From the IMG/VR virus record IMGVR_UViG_3300035698_008430, positions 1 to 25,332 of that record: a stretch of 25,332 nucleotides of DNA; one strand, given 5' to 3'. The stretch is from a virus. The notes beneath the pieces are model-generated. The model did not search any database, was not told where the DNA came from, and was given only the letters and a program-made list of their open reading frames with translations. The translations under genes were made by a program, and so were the position numbers. This document shows, piece after piece, positions 1-6,689 of this stretch. Each line of letters opens with the position of its first letter. The first letter of the stretch is position 1.

Positions 1-24
1 AAAAAAAGCAAAAAGTTACTTAAT

Positions 25-55
25 TTGCCCTTGACGATCCGTCAAATCGTATAAT
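25..55 (+). promoter_or_regulatory. Candidate promoter with embedded operator
   Basis: A perfect TATAAT hexamer is at 50-55. The best upstream match at a usable distance is TTGCCC at 25-30, giving a 19-base spacer, longer than the usual 17. The palindrome at 31-45 fills the spacer, so a protein bound there would block RNA polymerase. The TTGACG at 31-36 looks like a -35 element but is only 13 bases from TATAAT, too close. No gene starts soon after, so the transcript would be a long leader or a small RNA. Weak call. Confidence 0.3.
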
Positions 56-106
56 GACATAACGTCAGGATATTTATGACTATTGATATCATTGATAAAT
101 TATCAA
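31..106. promoter_or_regulatory. Three operator-like palindromes, TTGAY-N5-RTCAA
   Basis: Three dyads share the same geometry. Positions 31-45 read TTGAC-GATCC-GTCAA and positions 92-106 read TTGAT-AAATT-ATCAA, both perfect 6-3-6 palindromes. Positions 54-68 contain TGAC-ATAAC-GTCA, a shorter version. Shared arm sequence and fixed spacing suggest binding sites for one dimeric helix-turn-helix regulator. The first overlaps a TATAAT box. The regulator itself is not in this window. Confidence 0.4.
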
Positions 107-230
107 CGCAAAGGTGTGCTCATATCTTTTTTTTGGGTAGGATTTGACGATGCTATCATGACAAGTAGCGACGTGACGCCTATTTTTAAGTGTCACATTT
201 TACTATCTCCCTTGGTAAAAAAGGTAAAGT

Positions 231-254
231 GTCTAACTGTCCAACTGTCTAACT
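231..254 (+). repeat. Triple 8-bp tandem repeat (iteron-like)
   Basis: Three head-to-tail 8-mers are directly visible: GTCTAACT (231-238), GTCCAACT (239-246) and GTCTAACT (247-254). The middle copy differs by one base. They are followed by TACAAT at 261-266, which resembles a -10 hexamer but has no good -35. Short tandem arrays of this kind are known as initiator- or repressor-binding iterons, and which applies here is not known. Confidence 0.5.
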
Positions 255-374
255 TTTGTGTACAATAGAGCAGTTTTTGAGATTAGTTGTACAAGGTAGG
301 ACAGGTGGTACAGAGTAGTATTAATTATACAGTACTATATAGTTATACACTTATTATTCTCTGTTTTCCATCCA

Positions 375-410
375 TCGCAAAAACGTCTAAAGTTGTCGCT
401 TTTTGCGACA
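375..410. promoter_or_regulatory. Two mutually exclusive hairpins
   Basis: TCGCAAAAA at 375-383 pairs perfectly with TTTTTGCGA at 400-408 (9 bp, 16-base loop). TGTCGC at 394-399 pairs perfectly with GCGACA at 405-410 (6 bp, loop TTTTT). The two stems share bases 400-410, so only one can form in a transcript. This resembles an attenuator-type switch, but no leader peptide or regulated gene is close by. Confidence 0.35.
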
Positions 411-713
411 TAAGAGAACGATCGTACTCTAACGGTTGTTTAACATTGTCGTGCCAGCATCTGTAAGCTCTTGCTATAACCTTACTTGTAGGACGTTAAT
501 TTCTTGCTTGCTCTTCTAATTGATTGCCAGACTTCTGTCATGCTGCAGGGCGAAGGAAGCTGTGATTCGTGCAAATGCCTGCTATCATGGGTTTTATGGA
601 TTAGAGTGCGGCTTTGGCGGCTGTGGAGTGCGGTTGGAGGGGGGGGAGGCAATCGTATTTCAGTCACTTCAACCCCAGTTTCATGGGTTTTTTTTGATTT
701 TTTATTCATATTT

Positions 714-737
714 TTTACCAAGGGTGCCCATGGTAAA
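714..737. promoter_or_regulatory. 24-bp near-perfect palindrome
   Basis: TTTACCA (714-720) and TGGTAAA (731-737) are exact reverse complements. Inside them GGG (722-724) pairs with CCC (727-729), with one A-A mismatch and a two-base centre. The loop is too short for a comfortable RNA hairpin, so a DNA-binding dimer site is the likelier reading. A related half-site, TGGTAAA, occurs at 213-219. Confidence 0.4.
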
Positions 738-754
738 TTATTTTTTGCTATCAT

Positions 755-777
755 AAGTTGTTGATTTGCAACGACTT
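755..777. other. Stable 9-bp hairpin without T tract
   Basis: AAGTTGTTG (755-763) pairs with CAACGACTT (769-777), nine pairs including one G-T wobble, around the loop ATTTG. Neither side is followed by a T tract, so this is not a standard terminator. It directly follows the third copy of TGCTATCAT (746-754) and the dyad at 714-737. The cluster could be a recognition site for initiation or packaging. Confidence 0.35.
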
Positions 778-819
778 ACATAAAAGCTAAATTAAAGGTA
801 CTTGAAAAAACGTCAGGAT

Positions 820-1005
820 CTCAACCGCACCCCCCACCCTTCACCTGCATTTAGTACTAAGCTGCCCCGCCCCTACCGCACACCAAAAAACACAACAACC
901 CCAGCACCTCCCCACCAGACCGACGGAACAGGCCACTCTAACCCCTTGAGCACATAAACCCCGATAGTTTACCGATTAAACAGCCTTAGCCCTCTAGCAC
1001 CCCAA
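820..1005. other. C-rich, G-poor strand-asymmetric tract
   Basis: The + strand here is dominated by C and A, with many CCCC runs and very few G. The composition is unlike the coding sequence that follows and no frame through it looks like protein. Such asymmetry can occur at replication origins, sites of stable R-loops or packaging sites, and the complementary strand would be G-rich. No function is assigned. Confidence 0.4.
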
Positions 1006-1095
1006 AGAATGCCTCTATGAGCATCGAATAAAAGTGGCTTCCAAATAATATATATATATGAAATATAAAGGAAGTGGTTTGCATTAAAGCCTAGA

Positions 1096-1596
1096 ATGTG
1101 CATCTATGTTCCTATGACAGGAATAACGAAAAACAGAATCGCAGAATTAAAAGTGGCCGGTTATTACGAGGACTTCTTGGCGTTCGTTGATTTGAAGCAA
1201 GCGGAAGGACTGAGCATCATAGAGGCCGAAAGTGTTGCCTATGATCGATTCAAAAAGCAATTAAAGTTAAGTGGAAAAAAGGTGACAGAGTGGGACGTTC
1301 TTCTGGGTAAGACAGCGAGTCATTCAGAGATACTTAAATGGGTAGCCCGGAATATGGAGATTCGACCATCTATGGCCGACTGTCCGGACCCGACAGCGTG
1401 GAACCTGTTGGAAACGTGCCGCAGTAATCCAAGCTTCAAAGTTGATTTCTGGAAAAGTTTATGGTCGAAATTGATACCAACAAAGACTCAATTAAATGAT
1501 GACGATGATGAAGAACCAGACGGCACTTTGCAAGTGGCGATGATTGAGAAGATTCAGAGCATTCGACGCAAAATAGAGAAGGAGTCGGAGAATTGA
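1096..1596 (+). CDS. Probable terminase small subunit
   Basis: This 166-residue protein lies just upstream of the large terminase, where the DNA-recognition (small) subunit usually is, and its length fits that family. It is mostly predicted helix, with a basic N-terminal third (residues 7-65), a central W/C-containing part, and an acidic patch (DDDDEE, about 134-139) before a charged C-terminal helix. A DNA-binding N-terminus and an acidic region before the C-terminus are compatible with known small subunits. I recognise no diagnostic motif, so the call rests on position. The start is uncertain. The purine-rich AAAGGAAG at 1067-1074 is about 21 bases from ATG 1096, and a second ATG at 1114 also lacks a good site. 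The 3' end overlaps the TTG of the next ORF in the string TTGA. Confidence 0.6.
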   Translation: MCIYVPMTGITKNRIAELKVAGYYEDFLAFVDLKQAEGLSIIEAESVAYDRFKKQLKLSGKKVTEWDVLLGKTASHSEILKWVARNMEIRPSMADCPDPTAWNLLETCRSNPSFKVDFWKSLWSKLIPTKTQLNDDDDEEPDGTLQVAMIEKIQSIRRKIEKESEN

Positions 1597-1766
1597 TAAT
1601 TAGGCAGATATTAAAGAGGTTAAGATATAATATTAAGATTCGTTTTGATCCTATATATATTATTATTAGGTTGGCCGATAAAATGAGTCTTGAAGATTTA
1701 ACTATAGCTTCTGGGTATCTTAATGCTTTGATTAAACATGAGGAAGAAAAGGAATGTTGTAACTAA
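1593..1766 (+). CDS. Small hypothetical protein with TTG start
   Basis: This open frame of 57 codons fills the gap between the small and large terminase genes. It starts at TTG (1593), whose last two bases overlap the TGA stop of the upstream gene, giving translational coupling. GGAG at 1581-1584 provides a ribosome binding site at suitable distance. The N-terminal half is rich in Ile, Arg and Lys and the C-terminal half is acidic, ending in two cysteines. An internal ATG at 1683 would give only 27 residues. I do not recognise the protein. Its tight packing into an otherwise 170-base hole is the main reason to believe it. Confidence 0.45.
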   Translation: MIIRQILKRLRYNIKIRFDPIYIIIRLADKMSLEDLTIASGYLNALIKHEEEKECCN

Positions 1767-1768
1767 AA

Positions 1769-3682
1769 ATGCACATAACAGCCCAAAGAAATCTTGCAAA
1801 AGCAATTTGCCCTCATTATTCCATGGTTCCAAAAGGGATTGCTGAGAATTTGAAATTTCGTCGTGAGATGCTGCAAATGGCTATGACCGACAAAAATGCT
1901 GCGGCACAGTTCAAAACGATGTGCCAAGAAGATATGTTGTTTTATATCAACACGTTTTGTTATACCTATGATCCACGTTCATCCGTAGCCGTCACCCCGT
2001 TCATCACCTATGAAGCATTTCAAGATGACGCGATGCTTTTGATTGCGGATTGCATCGAAAATGGCCGCGATTACAGCATGCCGAAATCTCGAGATATGGG
2101 TGCCTCATGGATGGGCCTTACAGTCTTTGAATGGTTCTGGCACTTCCGGGATGATTTGAGTTTTTTGCTGATATCACGCAATGAAGATTATGTGGACAAA
2201 AAAGGAAATCCAAAATCGCTCTTCTGGAAGATCGATTTTTTGCACGAGTATCAACCCCGCTGGCTATTACCTACTGGCCGATGGTTGGGGCATAAAGATC
2301 CTGAGCGCAAGCTCCTTCACATGGGCAACGCCGATAACAGAAGCGTGATTGATGGGGAATCAACCACCGGCGATGCAGGCCGAGGCGACCGGCGTACCGC
2401 CATGTTTATCGATGAGCATGCAGCCTTCGAGCTGAATGACGGATTCAGGATCTTAAGAGCTACCCGTGACACTACGAAGTGCCGTGGCTTCAACTCGACG
2501 CCGCAAGGGGCAAATAACGGCTTTTATGAAGTGGTGCATAACACGTCCGCTCGCGTTATTCGTCTTCACTGGTCAACGCACCCTGAAAAAAACTTCGGGA
2601 TGTATCAGTACGTTGACGGTGAAATAAAGCTTCATGATGATTTCAATGAAATCGTTGATGCTTCAGAGAAGGGTGAAAAGGAACCGCGCCGAGTCCGCTT
2701 CCCGGATGATTACCCCTTCGTGAAGGATGGTAAATTGAGATCGCCATGGTACGACAATGAATGTGCTCGCTGTGTTTCTGAGATGGAAATCGCACAAGAG
2801 CTTGATATTGACTTCCTTGGGAGCGACTATCAATTTTTCGATTCTGAGTTTATCATTAAGATTCAGGCCAAATATTGTCGGCCACCGCTTCTTATTGGTG
2901 ATATTGAATACGACGCTGAAACATGCACACCTAAACGATTTGTTGAAGACCCTAAAGGAAAGTTGACGTTATGGATCCCTCTGGATAAAGACGGTCAGAT
3001 ACCGAACGATCGCAAGTTTGTTCTGGGTTCAGACGTATCGGCTGGAACCGGTGCTTCCAACTCTGTCACCTGTATCACGGACCGGGATAGCGGGGAAAAG
3101 ATTGGTCTTTGGAAATGTCCAAATACCCGACCAAATGAATTTGCTCGAACAACCATGGCTATCGGGCACTTCTTCAATAAGGGCTTTTTGATTTGGGATG
3201 GTTCCGGGCCGACCGGCGAGAACTTTAAGAAAACCGTAGTCAAGCATGGCTATGGAAACATCTACTATCGCAGAAATGAGAAAAAGGTTACCAGACAGAT
3301 TACCGAGGAACCCGGTGTCTTTCTCAATAGCGTAGCCAGAACCGCCCTTTTTGAAGACTACCGAGATTCGCTTTCGAATCTCAAATACATAAATAGGTCG
3401 AAAAGTGGACTCTCGGAATGTCTTCAATTTATTCGTAAAACAGATGGCAGCATTGTCCATAGCGCGGCAGCAAGTTCACAAGATCCGTCAGGCGCAAGGA
3501 CCGCACATGGTGATGAGGTTGTTGCTGACGCATTGGCCTGCCTTGGGGTGTCCGATTACAACGTAGGATTGCCTACTGAGAAGGAACAGGAAATCCCCGA
3601 AAATTGTTTAGCGTGGAGAATGAGACATAAAGAGCTGGACAATGATAGCAAAAACAGCGACACCTTGAAAGAAGGATGGTGA
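1769..3682 (+). CDS. terL: Terminase large subunit (packaging ATPase-nuclease)
   Basis: This is the motor that pumps DNA through the portal and cuts it. The protein has 637 residues, in the usual range. The N-terminal ATPase shows a Walker A variant, KSRDMGASW (residues 106-114), of the arginine-containing type found in many phage terminases. Walker B is AMFIDEH (211-217, with D215 and E216), followed by a coupling motif STPQG near 243-247. The C-terminal RNase H-like nuclease shows LGSDVSAG (D422), LIWDGSG (D477) and GDEVVADAL (D582 and D587), giving a full set of metal-binding acids. Start ATG 1769 follows the preceding small ORF by two bases, with AGGAAG-type purines upstream. The next gene starts five bases after the stop. 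Confidence 0.95.
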   Translation: MHITAQRNLAKAICPHYSMVPKGIAENLKFRREMLQMAMTDKNAAAQFKTMCQEDMLFYINTFCYTYDPRSSVAVTPFITYEAFQDDAMLLIADCIENGRDYSMPKSRDMGASWMGLTVFEWFWHFRDDLSFLLISRNEDYVDKKGNPKSLFWKIDFLHEYQPRWLLPTGRWLGHKDPERKLLHMGNADNRSVIDGESTTGDAGRGDRRTAMFIDEHAAFELNDGFRILRATRDTTKCRGFNSTPQGANNGFYEVVHNTSARVIRLHWSTHPEKNFGMYQYVDGEIKLHDDFNEIVDASEKGEKEPRRVRFPDDYPFVKDGKLRSPWYDNECARCVSEMEIAQELDIDFLGSDYQFFDSEFIIKIQAKYCRPPLLIGDIEYDAETCTPKRFVEDPKGKLTLWIPLDKDGQIPNDRKFVLGSDVSAGTGASNSVTCITDRDSGEKIGLWKCPNTRPNEFARTTMAIGHFFNKGFLIWDGSGPTGENFKKTVVKHGYGNIYYRRNEKKVTRQITEEPGVFLNSVARTALFEDYRDSLSNLKYINRSKSGLSECLQFIRKTDGSIVHSAAASSQDPSGARTAHGDEVVADALACLGVSDYNVGLPTEKEQEIPENCLAWRMRHKELDNDSKNSDTLKEGW

Positions 3683-3687
3683 GTAAA

Positions 3688-3948
3688 ATGGCTAATGATA
3701 ACTTTTCTGCAAGTGATGCGTTACTAACCGTGGTAGAGGCTGATGAATATAGAGCCGAAGTCACACTTCAATATTATGCAGGCGACAACGTTTATGTGGG
3801 GATTAATGAACTACCTGTCGTTGGTAGTGGAATCCGTCTTGGTTCTGATACCCCGGTGTTATCCCTCTTCGGAGTGCGTTCTCGCGGCAAAGTCTATCTT
3901 TTGTGCGATACAGGTGAGACGGCTACCGGCGGAATTCACACATGCTAA
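3688..3948 (+). CDS. Small beta-rich phage protein, possibly fibre-associated
   Basis: From ATG 3688 the protein has 86 residues. An earlier in-frame ATG at 3676 has its purine stretch directly against it, whereas 3688 has GGTGAG a few bases upstream, so I prefer 3688. The C-terminal half is rich in Val, Gly and Thr in short strands, ending in a GETATGGIHTC segment, and resembles a small beta-barrel or a fibre-attachment module. The gene overlaps the following lectin-like gene by seven bases, which suggests coupled translation and a joint function. I cannot name the family. Confidence 0.6.
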   Translation: MANDNFSASDALLTVVEADEYRAEVTLQYYAGDNVYVGINELPVVGSGIRLGSDTPVLSLFGVRSRGKVYLLCDTGETATGGIHTC

Positions 3949-5519
3949 AACTCCATACATCGGAGTCTTTTAAGCGTGAAGGATTTACTGATCCTAATGA
4001 GCATGGAAATATAATAATTCATGCCTATGGTCCGCTATTTCCAGCTGATCAAGATACAATAATCCAGTGGCCATACCTATATAACGGCACCGAGTTCCTA
4101 GATAACGTAGCTCCACAGCAGGTTGATACCCTCGCTGCGGTTAATGTTCCTGTTTTATATTTTGACGGATCCAATTATGTTAATACTCCAGCAAACTACG
4201 CGGGTGGCAATATTGATATATCTGTTTGGTGTATGTTTGACGATACCACATCTTATATGTCGATAATTGGGGCGGCCGACGATTCAAATAATCAAATACT
4301 GCTCCATAGACATTCCTCTAATGAGGTTCGATTTCTCGTTGGTGATGGTACGATTAATAGGGCCGCTGTTTACAACGGAACGATCCTGTCTAATACATGG
4401 TACCAGATCAGAGGGACCTTTGACGGCGCTACAATTAGAGTTTATGTCGACGGTGATCTCGGCTCTGCGATCGGAACCATTGACGGCTATCCGACAATTA
4501 CAGATGCATTTGTGATCGGAAATAACGCGCTAAGTCCTGGCCTTAAGATGCAAGGGGTGATCTCTACGGCATCAATAGTTGGCTGTTTCAACCTCCCCCT
4601 GCAAGATGGTAGCGGTGCAATAGCTGGCGACGTATCCGGCAACGGTAATGATGGCACGATAGTCGGAGCAACATGGACAACAGATAATAGTGGTCTGATA
4701 GCGAGTCATGCGCTTGAGTCAGGATTTACGCTGGATGGAACACGGGAGGTTCCGGCACTCCTCGAAAAAACTTTGAGCATTGCAACATTTGATGGTGCTA
4801 CGGACAAGTTGACCAAAGCTGGAATTGTTGGGTCTGACGTCTATACGGTGACAGGGACAGCAGTAGCAACAGCCGGAACTGGGGAGATAACCTTCTCGGC
4901 CGGGACCGTCGAGAAACTATTATTGGCTGGTATCGAAGTAGCTGATTTCACCGATCAAGTCGGTAAGGCTGTATCAACCGTTGATGGATATGCAATTGTT
5001 ACAGGAGCCGGTGGACTGGATGCATTTTGGGCAAAGCGGACAACTGATGCAACAGGGGGCTATGTTGATTCTGACTATGGGTTACTAGGAGTAGCAGGAA
5101 CGAACATCCTTGGATACGGACTTCACAACGGGTGTTCCGCATCGCTCGTAGAGACGGATGCAGACTATACGATCCTAGGAGCAGGACAGACCTTCTGGGG
5201 CGATGGAGCTGCCGTCTTGAATGCAATGAGCTACGCTGATTTCATTGCCAGATTAAACTTTGTTGAGGGTCTAGTCTTACAGTGGATCGTTGATCCAATC
5301 GGAACGCAAGGCAATTGTATTCTTCGCGAGTTTACGCAGAGATTACGTGGTTATGTCTGGACTCAATCTAATTATAGTAAAGATAAACGTTGGTCTGAGA
5401 AGTACACTGACACATGTGGAGCTGGTTCAGCAAATCCATACTTTTCGCTAGAAGGCATGTGGGCATCTACTGACGGTCCAGTTTTTACGACAGGTGGAAT
5501 TTTTGAAGTAACAACCTAG
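3942..5519 (+). CDS. LamG/concanavalin-like virion or fibre protein
   Basis: This is a 525-residue, Thr/Gly/Ala-rich protein. Residues about 68-225 have the hallmarks of a laminin G/concanavalin A-like jelly roll: FDGSNYVNTP early, then VRFLVGDG, then NTWYQIRGTFDG followed by IRVYVDGDL, and a terminal DGSGAIAGDVSGNGNDGTI segment. In phages such domains sit in tail fibres or head decorations and bind glycans. Residues about 265-360 hold strands with T/G repeats, and the last 150 residues contain a W/Y-rich region with several cysteines. No signal peptide is present, as expected for a virion protein. Between terminase and portal it is unusually placed for a fibre gene. Receptor binding is inference. 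Confidence 0.65.
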   Translation: MLKLHTSESFKREGFTDPNEHGNIIIHAYGPLFPADQDTIIQWPYLYNGTEFLDNVAPQQVDTLAAVNVPVLYFDGSNYVNTPANYAGGNIDISVWCMFDDTTSYMSIIGAADDSNNQILLHRHSSNEVRFLVGDGTINRAAVYNGTILSNTWYQIRGTFDGATIRVYVDGDLGSAIGTIDGYPTITDAFVIGNNALSPGLKMQGVISTASIVGCFNLPLQDGSGAIAGDVSGNGNDGTIVGATWTTDNSGLIASHALESGFTLDGTREVPALLEKTLSIATFDGATDKLTKAGIVGSDVYTVTGTAVATAGTGEITFSAGTVEKLLLAGIEVADFTDQVGKAVSTVDGYAIVTGAGGLDAFWAKRTTDATGGYVDSDYGLLGVAGTNILGYGLHNGCSASLVETDADYTILGAGQTFWGDGAAVLNAMSYADFIARLNFVEGLVLQWIVDPIGTQGNCILREFTQRLRGYVWTQSNYSKDKRWSEKYTDTCGAGSANPYFSLEGMWASTDGPVFTTGGIFEVTT

Positions 5520-5530
5520 GAGATTGAATT

Positions 5531-6208
5531 ATGGCAGCAACGCTATCACAAGCAGAAATAGATGCGGCAGTCGCGGCAATAGTTAAGACAGATCTAGACA
5601 CTACGGCACCTACCACATCAACTTCATTGGCAGGTAAAATACTGTCCATGGAAGCCGATTTAGCTATCGTCAAGGCTGAGATTATTGAGGTCGAAAAGCA
5701 TCTGCATAATAAAGAGCGGTGGTTCGGTGAACCTGTTACCCGCAATGCCGAGATTGATTGTATGGACTTTGACGGGCTAGAACCTTTCGATATACAATCA
5801 GGCAATGGTACCGTAGATGGAGGCGACGGAGTATTGCATACCCCGGCCTACGGAACTCCATTATGTATTATCGGTACTGGTTATACTGCACAAACTGCGG
5901 GAAGAACTAATTTCGACATGCATCGGATGGAAATCACTGACACTGAATCAGACAAAAAGCTTGTGCGGTTCCGGTTTTCTTGGGGAACTGGAACTCAAGC
6001 CGATGCTATTACGGCTGGTGATTTCACTGTTTCCGAATCTGTTCCTCTAAATAATGGAAAGGCCGATCCTGTCAGCATTTTGATGGAGAGATTGCTAATT
6101 GGAACGGATAAGGTATGGGTCGAGAGTTGGACTGCTGGTATAGACGGTCCAACAGTAGGGGCTGGGCAATATATGCTTCGTTTTGGCATACATGAATATG
6201 TGGAGTAA
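5531..6208 (+). CDS. Fibre-like structural protein
   Basis: This 225-residue protein has a strong AGGAG site ahead of ATG 5531. The first 35 residues are Ala/Thr/Ser-rich. Residues about 38-62 form a likely short coiled coil (LSMEADLAIVKAEIIEVEK), a common trimerisation element. The remainder (65-225) is a strand-rich domain ending in a Y/R/F-containing strand, YMLRFGIHEYVE. A coiled coil followed by a beta domain is typical of short fibres and head fibres. It directly follows the LamG protein and probably works with it. No family was recognised. Confidence 0.55.
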   Translation: MAATLSQAEIDAAVAAIVKTDLDTTAPTTSTSLAGKILSMEADLAIVKAEIIEVEKHLHNKERWFGEPVTRNAEIDCMDFDGLEPFDIQSGNGTVDGGDGVLHTPAYGTPLCIIGTGYTAQTAGRTNFDMHRMEITDTESDKKLVRFRFSWGTGTQADAITAGDFTVSESVPLNNGKADPVSILMERLLIGTDKVWVESWTAGIDGPTVGAGQYMLRFGIHEYVE

Positions 6209-6213
6209 TTATA

Positions 6214-6291
6214 GTGACGGAAGAATCCACAGAAAACGTTGAGTTTTTGACGTTTAACGAAAGAGAAGAGTATATAAAAGGAGATCAATGA
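6214..6291 (+). CDS. Very small ORF with GTG start
   Basis: This frame has 25 codons from GTG 6214 to TGA 6289-6291. TGGAG at 6201-6205 lies eight bases upstream and the stop overlaps the next start as ATGA, both typical of real coupled phage genes. The peptide is acidic (TEESTENVEFLTF then a Glu/Arg/Lys-rich end). It may be a genuine small protein or only a leader that couples translation of the next gene. Confidence 0.3.
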   Translation: MTEESTENVEFLTFNEREEYIKGDQ

Positions 6292-6689
6292 CCAAACAAC
6301 AAATTATACAACACGTATTGAATCTGCTCACCTGTGCTGCTCTTACGTTTTGTGGTTGGTCATTTAAAAAGATTGATAATATTGAGAAAGTTCAGATTCG
6401 TCAGGATGCTTTGGTTTCGGCGAATAAGAATTTGATTGGTATATTCACCACTCAGTTTGAACGACTGTCAGACGCTATTGAGCAAATGGTTTTTGAACAG
6501 GAAGTTAAAAATAGAATTTCAAAATATAAAATGCGTGATAGGTGGTCTGCTGAAATGGAAGCCGATGGTCAATACATATTATTTCAGGCTTTATCTCGAT
6601 TTCATCCAGAATTGAAATACTCGGATTTTCCAGATACCAAGGCTATTCAGACAAAGTACCCAGATTTATCGAGTGAGGACAACCATTGA
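6288..6689 (+). CDS. Single-pass membrane protein with coiled coil
   Basis: This 133-residue protein has an excellent AAAAGGAG site before ATG 6288. One hydrophobic helix spans about residues 7-25 (VLNLLTCAALTFCGWSF), followed by a long amphipathic, probably coiled-coil stretch (residues 28-75) and a charged C-terminal domain. The topology resembles phage membrane-anchored lysis factors such as inner-membrane spanins or some holins, but the core sequence matches none that I recognise. It overlaps the following lipoprotein gene by three bases, so the pair is probably expressed and used together. A role in lysis, or in protecting the infected cell, is inference from topology and pairing. Confidence 0.55.
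   Translation: MTKQQIIQHVLNLLTCAALTFCGWSFKKIDNIEKVQIRQDALVSANKNLIGIFTTQFERLSDAIEQMVFEQEVKNRISKYKMRDRWSAEMEADGQYILFQALSRFHPELKYSDFPDTKAIQTKYPDLSSEDNH

Larger units (their letters stand above)
1..1095. other. Gene-free 1.1-kb leader rich in dyads and repeats
   Basis: No reading frame here is convincing. The longest frames (83-268, 482-754, 504-764) lack ribosome binding sites, overlap on opposite strands or are low-complexity. The region does contain three short palindromes (31-106), a triple 8-bp tandem repeat (231-254), alternative hairpins (375-410), a 24-bp dyad (714-737), a hairpin (755-777), a G-run (639-646) and a C-rich, G-poor tract (about 820-1005). The word TGCTATCAT occurs three times (151, 580, 746) and AACGTCAGGAT twice (61-71 and 809-819). 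Lying directly upstream of the terminase genes, it could be a late promoter/operator region, a replication origin or a packaging site. Sequence alone does not decide between these. Confidence 0.7.

Noticed and set aside
31-55. TTGACG and TATAAT as a standard sigma-70 promoter
   Set aside because: The spacing is only 13 bases, too short. TTGACG is better explained as one arm of the palindrome.
83-268. 61-codon + strand frame in the leader
   Set aside because: It starts at TTG without a ribosome binding site, crosses an operator-like palindrome and the tandem repeats, and its protein looks random.
482-764. Overlapping frames of 78-90 codons on both strands
   Set aside because: They cover the same G-rich stretch on opposite strands, contain a homopolymer (poly-Gly or poly-Pro) run and have no ribosome binding site.
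755-777. Intrinsic terminator
   Set aside because: The stem is good but no T tract follows on either strand.
3676-3687. Upstream ATG 3676 as the start of the small gene after terminase
   Set aside because: The purine-rich stretch directly abuts this ATG, leaving no spacer, whereas ATG 3688 has GGTGAG at a usable distance.
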